The translations under genes and the position numbers were made by a program. Positions 55,151 to 64,000 of a DNA stretch of 64,000 nucleotides are shown here, piece by piece (position 1 is the stretch's first letter; each line of letters opens with the position of its first letter). The notes under the pieces were generated by a model that was not told the origin of the DNA, ran no database searches, and saw nothing but the letters and a program-made list of their open reading frames with translations. The DNA is from CAYRFQ01 sp964423615. Its GTDB lineage: Bacteria; Planctomycetota; Planctomycetia; Gemmatales; Gemmataceae. The stretch spans positions 62,001-126,000 of the forward strand of contig CAYRFQ010000005.1 of assembly GCA_964423615.1 (NCBI GenBank), written 5' to 3'.

Positions 55151-55288
55151 ATGCTTCGATCGTTCCTTGCTTCTATTGTGATCTTCACAGTCGGTTTCTG
55201 GTGCACTGGGTGTTCGCAGGAAAAGCCGGAGCCTCCCAAAATTCCAACGAAGAAAAACCGCATTCCGCCGAAACCACCCGGAAGGTAA
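55151..55288 (+). CDS. 45-residue lipoprotein
   Basis: The frame MLRSFLASIVIFTVGFWCTG continues CSQEKPEPPKIPTKKNRIPP and ends at TAA 55286-55288. It has a textbook lipoprotein signal: positive N-terminus, hydrophobic core, lipobox WCTGC with the Cys to be lipidated. The mature part is only about 25 residues, Pro/Lys-rich. AAGGA lies about 8 nt upstream. It is convergent with the operon that ends at 55299, so it likely has its own promoter. Such small lipoproteins are widespread and poorly described. Confidence 0.7.
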   Translation: MLRSFLASIVIFTVGFWCTGCSQEKPEPPKIPTKKNRIPPKPPGR

Positions 55289-55298
55289 TTGACGGAAC

Positions 55299-58046
55299 TC
55301 AAAAGCTATGTGGAATGTGTAAGATACTTCCATCCTGGCATACGATGACGACCTGTTGCACGCCCCACGAGGCATGACACGCGACGGAAGTAATCGAGTT
55401 GAGTTCGCGATGGCCGACCAATGTCGAATTCCCCTCAGCAATTCGGAACCAGTCGATACAATTGTCCTTCACCGCAGCGATTAACCCAGCTCGAACGAGA
55501 GTCGCGGTGAGATAGTTAACGCCTACCATCCTTTCGTGGACGACCGTCACTTCGTTAGTATCTTCGGCAAACTTCAAATCTAGCCAAAGTAGATGCCCGA
55601 AACTGGACGTCCCCACCATTTCCACGTGTCGGTGTTGTGCGCTGGCGAAAGACATGTGTGGAGTCTGGAGGTGCGACCCGCTGGGCACTTCGGGTGGGAC
55701 TGAAATCGGCAAGAAGGACAAGTCTCCGACCCGGCGATGATTGACATGAGCAAACCAAAGGTACTTCCCCGAAAATCCGACGAGAGTGCCTTGTTTCTGG
55801 GAATGGAGAAAGTGAGAGCCTCCCACCGTCCCAACAATTCTGTCGACAGCTACGACTTCCCCTGGAGTGAGCCACTCCGCAATGTAAGGGTGGAGTTCGT
55901 TACCTCTCCAAATCCACAGGTCACCAAGCCGTGTGTGTGGTTCCGATGCGAGCAAACGGGGTGTAAACATCCACCCAACCACTTCAGTCGGAATGCCCTG
56001 TTTGCACCGCAGGCTGGAATCACCATTGATGTCCCATCCTGTGAGTAGTTGGTTCTTGGCGCCACGTTGACTCAACACATAGAGCACATTGTCGTGAGGA
56101 TCCAAAGTCATCGAAAGAATCGGGTGGTTTATGTCAGTCACCAGTCGACATCTGCCGGTGTTGGGGTTGTAGGACCATACCTCTCCGCTCTCGAAGCCAA
56201 CGAACACCCCTCGCCGTGGATCATCGCACACGGCTGTAATGATGGGTGTGCGTGCCGGAATCTTCGTCCTGGTCGTTTGTTGGTCCCCTGATGATGTTGC
56301 CACCTGATGTTTCAATAGTCGATCCACGGCAAACCTGGCGTCGCTCAACACAGCTGGATGGTAAGCCATTCCAGTTCCCATCAAATCGGTGACGATTTGC
56401 CGCCCCGTGGACCGAAAACTCACCCGAGTCCGAACTCGATAGGCAAGGGCCATGAGGGATTTATCTTTGAGATCGTCGCGAATATCACTCAGCTCCTCCT
56501 GCTCGGCCAACTTTGCAATATGAGTGAAATATGTCTTCAAGTGAACGTCGCTTCCTGCCTCCTGGAAGAACTCCCCAGCCTCATCAACGAGTTGGAGGAC
56601 TTTCTCGAACTGGCCCTCCTGGGCCGCAAGGACGACGAGCTGACAACCGCACGAAACGTACTCTCCGGTCGGCTTGAACGTCCAGCCCTGTTGGAACATA
56701 TCAAGGGCAAGGTCAGGGCGCTGGGCCTCCTTCAACAGGAGCTGACCGGCCGCATAGTAATCGCGAGACCCGTTTGCCAATTGTTGGGCAGCAAGGACAT
56801 ACTCACCGCAAGCCTCTTCCTCTTCACCAATCATCCGAAGTAACCGACCTGCGTCCTTGTGGGCATGAATTTGTTGGTACAAACGAATCGCTCGGTCGAA
56901 CTCTCCACCTGCCTCGTAGGCTCGCGCCGCTGAACTCGAGTCGTTCAGCTTCTTCTGATAGATGACAGCCGCATCGAGGTAGAGTCCTCCCTCCGTCAAC
57001 ACATTGGCTGCCGAGCGGTACTCGTTCAACAGTTTGCCGTAGATGTAAGCCGCTCGTCGATGGTCCCCCTTCCGAGCAGCTTCCACAGCCAGACGTCGGT
57101 AGTGTGCGGTAAGCTCCCGGTAAACTTCGTCACTCCCCCCAAACCAGAGACTCGCTGTGCCACTACCACCCCCAAGAATAGAGCTGAGCGAGTACGAAAC
57201 GTTTTGGGCCGGTAGATGAGCGTTCTGGGCCGTCCGCGACCCACGTGGGTTGTCCCCACCAATGGGCAACGCTCGTTTGAGAGCCTCCTCGGTATTTCCT
57301 TCACGAAACATCTGCAAGAGCCTACGCAGCGACGCATCTTGTTTGCCGAAGAGGGACTCACTCAATTTGGGAATTTGGTCCATAGCCTTCCCCATAAAAT
57401 TCGCTCCGGCGTGGACGAGCCACGGCGAGTGAACGACTTTTCCCAACCACGCCAGAAATCGTCCCATTTGAAAATTGGTTTGGGCACCAACGGATTGGGA
57501 TAATCCCGGTGGTTGCTCGGGTGTCTCGGTGCCGATGTCGTCCTCGACCTGTCCAAACATGTCTTGTATGAACGTTGGTGGAAGGTCGAATGTGATCTGC
57601 GCAATCCGGTTGGCCAGCGGTGTCGTTTCGGGAAACGTCCGCCAGTTTCGCCGATGGAGTTCAGGGACACCCACAAGCGACGAGACCGAAATCGGGGAAG
57701 CTCGATCGAAAGAAAGCACCCGATCTCCCGGAAGGAACACCAACCCTTGCTTTGCTACAAGTCCCTCGGCCTCGTCCGGCTCCAACGTCGGGACCAGGTC
57801 GGCATCGATTGGCAACAGCAAGTACTTCGTCACCTCGGCCAAACGGATCAATCCAGGAGCCGACGCCAAAGTTGACTCGGGCAGGTAAACGAGGAATCCA
57901 TCGGCGGTGGCATAAACGTCCGGAAACCTGTTCGAAGGAAACCGTTCGCATACTCGGAAGAGCTCTTCAGTGTCCCATTTCGGGAGCAGGAGTGCCGCCG
58001 TCGGCTTGCGAGTTGGAGAGTGAGCGAGGCGGAGCGGAATTTTCAT
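55299..58046 (-). CDS. TPR plus predicted beta-propeller protein of a MoxR-vWA-propeller system
   Basis: 915 residues, last gene of the operon. Its ATG overlaps the preceding stop in an ATGA. The N-terminal about 330 residues have no recognised domain (FLVYLPESTLASAPGLIRLA). Residues about 340-480 show helical repeats (EAARKGDHRRAAYIYGKLLN, YEAGGEFDRAIRLYQQ). From about 600 repeated beta units such as AVCDDPRRGVFVGFESGEVW and SYNPNTGRCRLVTDI fit a propeller. This fits the propeller arm of a bpX-type ternary system; which bpX domain it is cannot be told by eye. Confidence 0.75.
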   Translation of the reverse strand: MKIPLRLAHSPTRKPTAALLLPKWDTEELFRVCERFPSNRFPDVYATADGFLVYLPESTLASAPGLIRLAEVTKYLLLPIDADLVPTLEPDEAEGLVAKQGLVFLPGDRVLSFDRASPISVSSLVGVPELHRRNWRTFPETTPLANRIAQITFDLPPTFIQDMFGQVEDDIGTETPEQPPGLSQSVGAQTNFQMGRFLAWLGKVVHSPWLVHAGANFMGKAMDQIPKLSESLFGKQDASLRRLLQMFREGNTEEALKRALPIGGDNPRGSRTAQNAHLPAQNVSYSLSSILGGGSGTASLWFGGSDEVYRELTAHYRRLAVEAARKGDHRRAAYIYGKLLNEYRSAANVLTEGGLYLDAAVIYQKKLNDSSSAARAYEAGGEFDRAIRLYQQIHAHKDAGRLLRMIGEEEEACGEYVLAAQQLANGSRDYYAAGQLLLKEAQRPDLALDMFQQGWTFKPTGEYVSCGCQLVVLAAQEGQFEKVLQLVDEAGEFFQEAGSDVHLKTYFTHIAKLAEQEELSDIRDDLKDKSLMALAYRVRTRVSFRSTGRQIVTDLMGTGMAYHPAVLSDARFAVDRLLKHQVATSSGDQQTTRTKIPARTPIITAVCDDPRRGVFVGFESGEVWSYNPNTGRCRLVTDINHPILSMTLDPHDNVLYVLSQRGAKNQLLTGWDINGDSSLRCKQGIPTEVVGWMFTPRLLASEPHTRLGDLWIWRGNELHPYIAEWLTPGEVVAVDRIVGTVGGSHFLHSQKQGTLVGFSGKYLWFAHVNHRRVGDLSFLPISVPPEVPSGSHLQTPHMSFASAQHRHVEMVGTSSFGHLLWLDLKFAEDTNEVTVVHERMVGVNYLTATLVRAGLIAAVKDNCIDWFRIAEGNSTLVGHRELNSITSVACHASWGVQQVVIVCQDGSILHIPHSF

Positions 58047-60829
58047 TGGTGCGCCTCACTCGTTTGGGCATTCAGTATGGCTTTGGCGATCTTGCGGTTT
58101 GCATCCGGGGTCTTGCCGCCCGTCAATAACCTGGTATCCCCTGTTTGGGTGCCGTCCGGCATCCAAGCAGCCATCTTTCCACGAAACGCGAAGAACATGC
58201 AGATGAGTTCATTATGATCGTCGATGAGGGCGACTTGTCCAAGTAAGTCGACAAGGAAAGTCACTCCGGCGGCAGTCGTTCCATCGACCCAACGAAACGT
58301 GTCGGATATCCCCAAAGGCAAATGACCCCTGGTCTTTCGTTCTCGAGCTTCCAGCCCACCGAAAACAATCACACCACCCGGGCAATCGTCCGAGGGCAAC
58401 TCTCGATGGTAGCTCATGCGGAGTTCGCCTGGCCACCACTCGAACTTATGACATTGTGTCTGACCTGACTGCAGTACCACGGCACCGCGAGACACCCGAA
58501 CTACGATGCCTTGGGAAAACATTCCGACATCCGTCGACAGGATGCACAAGGGTGATCCTCTCGTTTTGCGAACGACTGCTTTGGTGAGTTTCGACTGGAC
58601 CGCCATGTAAGCCCCGTCTTCCGACAACAGCCAGTTGTTGTAAACCCTTTCAGAAGGATACTCTCGAAGGACAGCTCCCGTTAACACATCGAACAGCCAC
58701 ACGGAGCAACTCATGCCTTTCTCCGTTTGTATCGCAAGGACACTCCCGTGACATTGAGCCCTCCATAGCCGATGATCCTTCAGTGAAGGTTTTCCGTCCG
58801 ACGTTGGGACGAACGAGTAGTTCCTGTCAACCAATGTGAGCCGAACCCGTCCTGTCTGGGAATTGAGGTATACACTGCCTGGGCCGAGTTCGTTTTCCGG
58901 CCCGTCAGTCACTACCTTGAGATTGCGTGGTTGACTTTCGTTTGACGATTCCAGTGCTGTTCCCGCGATAGGGACAAAACCCAATGCGGCACTCGCATCA
59001 ATAACTGCCCCGGTTTGATTCTTCAGGTCTACCTCAAACTGTTGACCAGTTTCTGGGAAGACGAAGATCATTGTGTGTGTTCGAGAGAAATACCGACAAT
59101 CACCCACGGGGCCTAAATTCTCCGAAGAGGATAGATCGTAGGCTTTGCATCTGTGCGTCGAGAAGTCGTAATGAAAAACGACGAAATTCGCCTCAATTAC
59201 CCCGATGACTACAAAACCACCGGACACTCCAACAACAGAGGTAATGAGACACAGAAACTGACCCCGGTAGAGCCCTCGTGGCAGGATCTCCATGCCGCTC
59301 CCATCGAGTCTCCAGACGTAGAGGAGACCTCCTTTACTCACGGTCAACAGGTGCTTGCTCTCTCGATCAAAGGCCAGCATTCCCGAGAGGAGCACACCAT
59401 TGAGCCCCAGCTGGAATGGGTATCCAACGGCCTCGACGTCACCCGTCCAAAACCTCGAACCTCGTGGTGAGGTGCTCGCGTCCCTGGGCTCGGGAGGTGG
59501 ATTCAGACGTGTAAGATCGATTCGAAACTCGCGGAGGACCACCGGAACACCTCGACGGAACTGCGACAGTTGGACGTCACCCCGGTCATCGAGTCCGACT
59601 GCGAACAACCGGTCCTGTTTCCCCAGTCGACGGGCTGCCGCTCCCACATTCTCCTCAAGGACATTTCGACGATGCGTCAACAGTACCACTTCTCGAGGCA
59701 CCTCGGAAGATTCGAGTAGTACTTCTTCAAGGGCCAGACCAGGGTCCCTCTCGAAGTCGCTGGCTTCGACAAGTGTCCCAATGGTATCTTCGTCTTCAGA
59801 AACCAGGTCAACGAGTCGTCCCCTGTTTCCCGTCGTCGCGAACCAGAAGTCCAGTTTCTGACGGACGGCCTGCTTCCCTAGCGTGAGGAACGCTCCGACC
59901 AACACGAGACGAATTTGACCCCAGGTCCGCACTCCTTGATCCAGAACGATGACGTATCGTCGGTCCGTCTTGGTGCCCGGAACTTCGCGGCGAAAATAAA
60001 GCAATTCGTTCTCGACAAACCGACGGAAGAACTCGTCTTCGTCGAGAGCAAATTGGCTCGGAAGGAGCTGATCGATGTTTCCCTTCGTCATGACATCGGT
60101 ATAGCCTCCTACGGGCAGCTCGTATTGCGAAAGTTCCGGTTGCGGGAGTGTCAACGCCCCCATGAGGACTGACACGATCGATCGAGCTGGTGCCAGACGC
60201 GGTCGTTCCAATAGTCTCGCGAGGGCACCGGATAGCGTCCTTGGCGGAAGCAATTCCCGGAGCAAGCCCGTACCTTTCCGAGACACTAACTCGGTGCCGT
60301 TACGCAACCAGCTCTGCAATTCCTCATCCGTCATCCGACTAATCTTGGAGGCGACCCGAGACTCAAATTCCGCCGCATTCAGGGGAGGAGTGACGACGAA
60401 GGGAAATGCTTCCCCTTCCACCGCATACCGAAGTGTAGGCAGGAGTTTGTTCCGGAGATGAGCGCAAACATCCACCGGATGAGGAGCCAAGGGAAAGTTC
60501 GGGAGGTCGGAGCACACCTTGGCTGCCAGCACGCCAGCGTTCTGAACTGACGCTTTCGTGTTTCGGAAGGCTTGGCTCAATCGCACCATTTCCGGATTGT
60601 CCTCGCCTCGGACTCCCTTGCACAACGCCAAAAAGTGAATCAGGTAGACGAAGGGGACCAAGGATTGGGCACTCGCAAATCCTTCGACCATGCTTGCCAG
60701 TTCTTCCGGAAACGCCAAAGCTGTTCCGTCGTTGGTTACAAAGAGACTTTCGTTGAACGTGTAGGAGATCCCCAAAGCCTCGGCGTACTGTTCATCCAGC
60801 CGGAGATAGTCGATGGCCATCAACGTCAT
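58043..60829 (-). CDS. Degenerate vWA domain fused to beta-propeller
   Basis: 928 residues. Residues about 270-440 look like a von Willebrand A fold (RRYVIVLDQGVRTWGQIRLV, VREVVLLTH-type strand PREVVLLTHRRN), but the metal-binding DxSxS is replaced by DQGVR, so metal coordination is unlikely. The second half (GYPFQLGLNGVLLSGMLAFD, GGLLYVWRLDGSGM, SCSVWLFDVLTGAVL) is a beta-propeller. It starts in an ATGA overlap with the previous gene and ends in one with the next. It is the probable central subunit of the MoxR-vWA-propeller system. Confidence 0.78.
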   Translation of the reverse strand: MTLMAIDYLRLDEQYAEALGISYTFNESLFVTNDGTALAFPEELASMVEGFASAQSLVPFVYLIHFLALCKGVRGEDNPEMVRLSQAFRNTKASVQNAGVLAAKVCSDLPNFPLAPHPVDVCAHLRNKLLPTLRYAVEGEAFPFVVTPPLNAAEFESRVASKISRMTDEELQSWLRNGTELVSRKGTGLLRELLPPRTLSGALARLLERPRLAPARSIVSVLMGALTLPQPELSQYELPVGGYTDVMTKGNIDQLLPSQFALDEDEFFRRFVENELLYFRREVPGTKTDRRYVIVLDQGVRTWGQIRLVLVGAFLTLGKQAVRQKLDFWFATTGNRGRLVDLVSEDEDTIGTLVEASDFERDPGLALEEVLLESSEVPREVVLLTHRRNVLEENVGAAARRLGKQDRLFAVGLDDRGDVQLSQFRRGVPVVLREFRIDLTRLNPPPEPRDASTSPRGSRFWTGDVEAVGYPFQLGLNGVLLSGMLAFDRESKHLLTVSKGGLLYVWRLDGSGMEILPRGLYRGQFLCLITSVVGVSGGFVVIGVIEANFVVFHYDFSTHRCKAYDLSSSENLGPVGDCRYFSRTHTMIFVFPETGQQFEVDLKNQTGAVIDASAALGFVPIAGTALESSNESQPRNLKVVTDGPENELGPGSVYLNSQTGRVRLTLVDRNYSFVPTSDGKPSLKDHRLWRAQCHGSVLAIQTEKGMSCSVWLFDVLTGAVLREYPSERVYNNWLLSEDGAYMAVQSKLTKAVVRKTRGSPLCILSTDVGMFSQGIVVRVSRGAVVLQSGQTQCHKFEWWPGELRMSYHRELPSDDCPGGVIVFGGLEARERKTRGHLPLGISDTFRWVDGTTAAGVTFLVDLLGQVALIDDHNELICMFFAFRGKMAAWMPDGTQTGDTRLLTGGKTPDANRKIAKAILNAQTSEAHQ

Positions 60830-61554
60830 GAACGAGTCTCCCGCATTACCAGGCTGAGAGAAGCTCGGCTCAGGGGTTGAAACACAACTTCGGGGATGGC
60901 TTCGCAGGAATTTTCGCGGAATAAAACAAGCTCATCCGTATTCGTCGACAATGCAGATCGAACAGTCGCTTCGGAGAGTTCTGGATGTAACCGCATGCCG
61001 AGTGGGACGAGAACTCTCGTTCCCCAGAAACGATCGCCTGAAAGGATAGCCGGGAGTGACTCGCCCAGGATGAAAACGTCATTTCCGGCGATGGCAGCTC
61101 TCAACGTTTCGAGTTTCAAAACCGACACTGTTTGGGACCATTCGGTGAGGACTTCGAGTTGACACAGTAAACCCGTCCCTACTCGGGGCTTGTCCGACGG
61201 GATCAGCCGAAACGAACTCGGCGACGGCAACTCCGACCTTGGCGAAACCATCGCAATCTTCTCCGGAAACAGCACGTGTGACAGCGGCGTGTCATCGAAC
61301 GATTCGGGAATATCCTTTGCCGGAAGGTAGCCGTTGTATGGGAACCACTGACCGTTTTCTTTTCGAAACAGTCCGACATCTCGAACCGGCAACAGCTGCT
61401 CAAGGACCGTTTCGTCTCCAGGCGTCCACCGTATCCAAGCGGACTCTTCGACCATCGTGACGGTGACCTGGTTATGGCACCGCAAGCGGGCCAAGAGAGG
61501 CAGTCGAGTTTGGTGGATGCAGGCCAGTTCTACGTCGAGAAGTGAGTGCGGCAT
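60826..61554 (-). CDS. Unclassified protein of the MoxR-vWA-propeller operon
   Basis: 242 residues from ATG 61554, with GGAGG 4 nt upstream and MoxR stop 10 nt before. The sequence is mostly beta (RLPLLARLRCHNQVTVTMVE, RFWGTRVLVPLGMRLHPE) and without a family motif. In known ternary systems a short accessory protein (bpX series) occupies this position. It overlaps the vWA gene by an ATGA. Confidence 0.72.
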   Translation of the reverse strand: MPHSLLDVELACIHQTRLPLLARLRCHNQVTVTMVEESAWIRWTPGDETVLEQLLPVRDVGLFRKENGQWFPYNGYLPAKDIPESFDDTPLSHVLFPEKIAMVSPRSELPSPSSFRLIPSDKPRVGTGLLCQLEVLTEWSQTVSVLKLETLRAAIAGNDVFILGESLPAILSGDRFWGTRVLVPLGMRLHPELSEATVRSALSTNTDELVLFRENSCEAIPEVVFQPLSRASLSLVMRETRS

Positions 61555-61564
61555 GAGACCTCCA

Positions 61565-62689
61565 TCATCCGAGTTGCGTGAGACACTCACGCGTCTCAGC
61601 AAGGAGGTGTTCGCGAGCACCCGCGTCGGACAACCAAGCGGCCCGATCGGAAAGTTCCGTGAGTCGTTCCCGTATCCTTGCGGTTTGACTGAGCGTCAGA
61701 GTTTTCTCGGTCATTTCTCGACGCACCTCGGCTAGTGCTTTGGCTAACTCTTCTCCATCCGGATTGGGTTGAGTTGTCGACAGCGGATGTCTTTCGTTTT
61801 CTTGTTGGTGCTGCTCCAACACGCCATTGACCAAGCTCTTGAGAGGGGCAATCTGTTCCTCGCGATCCCAGACATAGCGCAGAACCCACATGTCGGAAGG
61901 CTGGCAATACGAACGATCACACAAGAGTGCCGAGGCTGCGAGCAACTTGAGAACCTTGACGGCCCGTCGGTCCGAAAACGCTATGCCCAGATCTCGGACC
62001 CGCTGGGTCACTTCGATGTATGGTTCCAAAACGGCCGACAGGTTGACTTCCCGGAGGTGTTGACGCATTCGGGATAGCACACCCACATCCAACTCGGATT
62101 GGATCGGCGAAGCATGTTCGAGCGCCCACCCTGCATGAAGGAGCTGAGGCATCACATCACGGCTTAGGTTATGGACCGGACAACGCAACAAAAAGCGGTC
62201 GAAGAGGGCTCGGAGCGCTTCGTCTTCGGGTAGGTGATTGGATGCCGAAAACAGCGACAACAACGGCAACTTGTGGACTTCGGCACCTCGCCGGAAGACG
62301 CGTTCGTTGAGCACCGTGAGCAGGTTGTTCAGGATGGCACTGTTGGCATTGAACAGTTCATCGAGGAATACGAAGTCGGCCTCTGGGAGCATCCCGTGGG
62401 TGACCGTTGCGACAGTGCCTTCGCGGAGTCGAGCAATATCGATCGGCCCAAAGATTTCGTTGGGTTCGGAGAACCGGGTCAGCATGTATTCGAAATACCG
62501 TCCGCGAACTGTTTGGGCGAATTCCCGAATGAGTGCCGACTTGGCCGTTCCAGGCGGTCCGTAGAGGAACAAATGCTCGCCAGCGACGGCGGCCAACGCA
62601 ATCAGATCGATGACTTCGTCGCGGCCTACAAAGCGTTCCTTAAGTGGCCGAACGACTTCGGTTTTTAAATGAGAGATGGTCTCGCTCAT
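61565..62689 (-). CDS. MoxR/RavA-type AAA+ ATPase
   Basis: 374 residues. Walker A is GPPGTAKS (44-51); Walker B is ADFVFLDELFNAN (Asp110-Glu111). TRFSEPNEIFGPIDIARL, RRGAEVHKLPLLSLFSASNH and a C-terminal helical lid are the MoxR family, RavA-like. It works as a hexameric remodelling ATPase, usually with a vWA partner, which is encoded two genes on. The preceding gene ends 1 nt before the ATG. Confidence 0.93.
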   Translation of the reverse strand: MSETISHLKTEVVRPLKERFVGRDEVIDLIALAAVAGEHLFLYGPPGTAKSALIREFAQTVRGRYFEYMLTRFSEPNEIFGPIDIARLREGTVATVTHGMLPEADFVFLDELFNANSAILNNLLTVLNERVFRRGAEVHKLPLLSLFSASNHLPEDEALRALFDRFLLRCPVHNLSRDVMPQLLHAGWALEHASPIQSELDVGVLSRMRQHLREVNLSAVLEPYIEVTQRVRDLGIAFSDRRAVKVLKLLAASALLCDRSYCQPSDMWVLRYVWDREEQIAPLKSLVNGVLEQHQQENERHPLSTTQPNPDGEELAKALAEVRREMTEKTLTLSQTARIRERLTELSDRAAWLSDAGAREHLLAETRECLTQLG

Positions 62690-62690
62690 G

Positions 62691-63341
62691 TCAGGTGTCT
62701 TCCGCGTTCCCCTCGTGCCGTTTTGCTAACTGCTCCAGTTCTTCCGTTTCCCTACCTAAATCTTTCCACACCATCTTAATGTACTCGAGACCTTGATCTG
62801 TCGGGAGCCACGCTCGCTTGCGAAACCGAACCCAGCGTTCGGCATACAACCATAATAGGCCAGGATGGTCGTCGAAGTGGAGGGAAACCACGGGTTTCTC
62901 GACAATTGTCGCTAGCACTCCAGACAATGGCCACTCCCGCAGGACCTTGGCCAGCTTGACTGCAAGTGGTTCATCCGGACTGATGGCCTCGGCGCGGTGC
63001 AAAACGTTGGGAAGGTATTGAAAGAGCAAGTCGCCCAATATGTGGTCGCCTGCCGTTTGAGGGGCAAGTGGCATACGCAACTTGTCCGCCATCTCCTTGA
63101 CAGTCAAGGATCGATCGTGCAACAACCAACACGACCACCAAACGACTCGCGAAGCGGCTAGAGCCAACTCGACATCGAACTTGACGGCAGGTCCAGTGAG
63201 TCCGAGCGTATGTGTCTCGAACGCCCTCTGGAGTTCGATTCGGGCCTCCGACTCGACAGTGGAATCCTCTCGAGGTGCGGCCGAGAGAACGACCTTACCA
63301 TTCCAGAACAAATTGTGCAGAAAACTCGTAAGTGCCGACAT
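62691..63341 (-). CDS. All-helical first protein of the MoxR-vWA-propeller operon
   Basis: 216 residues, first gene of the operon; GGAAAG lies upstream of the ATG. It is predicted mostly helical (RVVWWSCWLLHDRSLTVKEM, HILGDLLFQYLPNVLHRAEA) with a Glu/Lys-rich tail. No family motif is visible by eye. Its coupling to MoxR (stop and start separated by 1 nt) suggests a tight functional link, possibly an adaptor or effector domain. Confidence 0.75.
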   Translation of the reverse strand: MSALTSFLHNLFWNGKVVLSAAPREDSTVESEARIELQRAFETHTLGLTGPAVKFDVELALAASRVVWWSCWLLHDRSLTVKEMADKLRMPLAPQTAGDHILGDLLFQYLPNVLHRAEAISPDEPLAVKLAKVLREWPLSGVLATIVEKPVVSLHFDDHPGLLWLYAERWVRFRKRAWLPTDQGLEYIKMVWKDLGRETEELEQLAKRHEGNAEDT

Positions 63342-63909
63342 AAACTTTCCGAAGGAGGTTTACGACTGGACTGGGAACAGTTACTGAGGACTGCGTGAGT
63401 AAACCAGCGAGCACTCCGTGTGCTTGCGACTGGTTACACGATACTACTCGCACACGCGAAGTATTTTTTGCGCCCTGGGGTTCCTTCCACGAATGGATCG
63501 CGATAAGAGCTAAAACTATTCTTTCCTCGCCCTCCGTCTTCCTCCGTCTCCACTTTTTCCTCGAGGTCAATTCCCCATAATCCTGTCGTGGACCCAACTA
63601 ACTTCCATCAGGTCTTTCGTTCATTATAAAGTTTAGACATTTCTTGGGTTAGAAGTTAAAGTTCCGTACGCCTTGATGATGAGGTTTCCGATAAATCAAT
63701 CCTGACTGGAAATATAATCCCCGCCCAATTACCGATTTCCTTGAGAATGGAGCTTGAGCTACTTGACAACGCAACAAGTCTGTTGAAGTTCCTTGAGACT
63801 GGCCTGAAGAAAAGTTGGGATCGTGTTGTCATTGGGAGTTGGCTAGAAGTTTGACTTTTATTGCGCTGTAACCTTGCCGTCACGGCTCTCGGACCTTTTG
63901 GAGATTCCC
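63342..63909. other. Intergenic region with the likely operon promoter
   Basis: About 570 bp upstream of the five-gene operon. Short frames exist on both strands, but none is supported. The promoter must lie here; no consensus boxes are clear. Confidence 0.4.
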
Positions 63910-64000
63910 ATGGACAACGTCCATTCCTCAGACTTCTCCAAGTATACCACTCACTATCCCAACCTCGCATGCAGCTTTCGCCGAAGCCGCGACCTTTGGT
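63910..64000 (+). CDS. Possible start of a gene running off the right edge
   Basis: ATG 63910 has GGAG about 7 nt upstream and opens a frame (MDNVHSSDFSKYTTHYPNLA...) with no stop to base 64000. Only 30 codons are visible, so the call is weak. Confidence 0.3.
   Translation, partial: MDNVHSSDFSKYTTHYPNLACSFRRSRDLW

Overview
The window reads as a chromosomal scaffold of a planctomycete, most likely near Gemmata (Gemmataceae). The pointers are family-level, not search results: an ECF-type sigma factor of the planctomycete kind in an operon with a Ser/Thr kinase, two proteins opening with the short repeat-companion domain (TIGR02996-like) common in Gemmata, a DUF1559 prepilin-like protein, exported sulfatases, a surface protein with the LEELESRVTPS-type N-terminus, and many Trx/TPR/propeller proteins. 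GC content looks moderate. A run of 100 N (7397-7496) marks an assembly gap.

Layout. 1-5184 (minus): small membrane protein, sigma factor, and a very large kinase that runs off the left edge and carries six EF-hand loops. 5185-16279: a sulfatase island with an FGE-like SUMF1 protein, three exported sulfatases with intact formylglycine motifs, a GH99/WbsX-like enzyme and a PQQ-like propeller protein. It is riddled with short non-coding repeat elements that have inverted ends and flanking TA. 16467-26140: Trx proteins, a VOC protein, a 1135-residue secreted CAP-PPC protein with seven copies of an unnamed repeat, a TPR protein, a membrane protein and a YceI lipoprotein. 26626-42716: mostly housekeeping and metabolic genes (hydrolase/SRPBCC pair, gcvT-gcvH, tadA, an aminotransferase, a Trx protein, a TIM-barrel isomerase-like protein, a YmdB-like phosphoesterase, a membrane-TPR protein, cupin, two small Gemmata-type proteins, an MmgE/PrpD protein, a response-regulator/PP2C phosphatase). 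42878-54525: VOC, two flavin oxidoreductases including protoporphyrinogen oxidase, a large DUF4175-like protein, a DUF1559 prepilin-like protein, a zinc-ribbon membrane protein and an orphan AAA+ ATPase.

55299-63341 (minus) is the most notable locus: five tightly coupled genes (gaps of 1 and 10 nt, then two ATGA overlaps) encoding an all-helical protein, a MoxR/RavA-type AAA+ ATPase, a protein of unknown fold, a degenerate vWA protein fused to a predicted beta-propeller, and a TPR-propeller protein. This fits the MoxR-vWA-beta-propeller (bpX) ternary systems predicted to act in biological conflict or NTP-dependent quality control. The assignment is from memory of that architecture and needs a profile search.

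Other points of interest: a family of about 240-460 bp elements that repeatedly begin exactly at the stop codon of a gene; a second fold-back family with shared ends; a 45-residue lipoprotein gene preceded by mutually exclusive hairpins; and a chain of five hairpins between two convergent genes.
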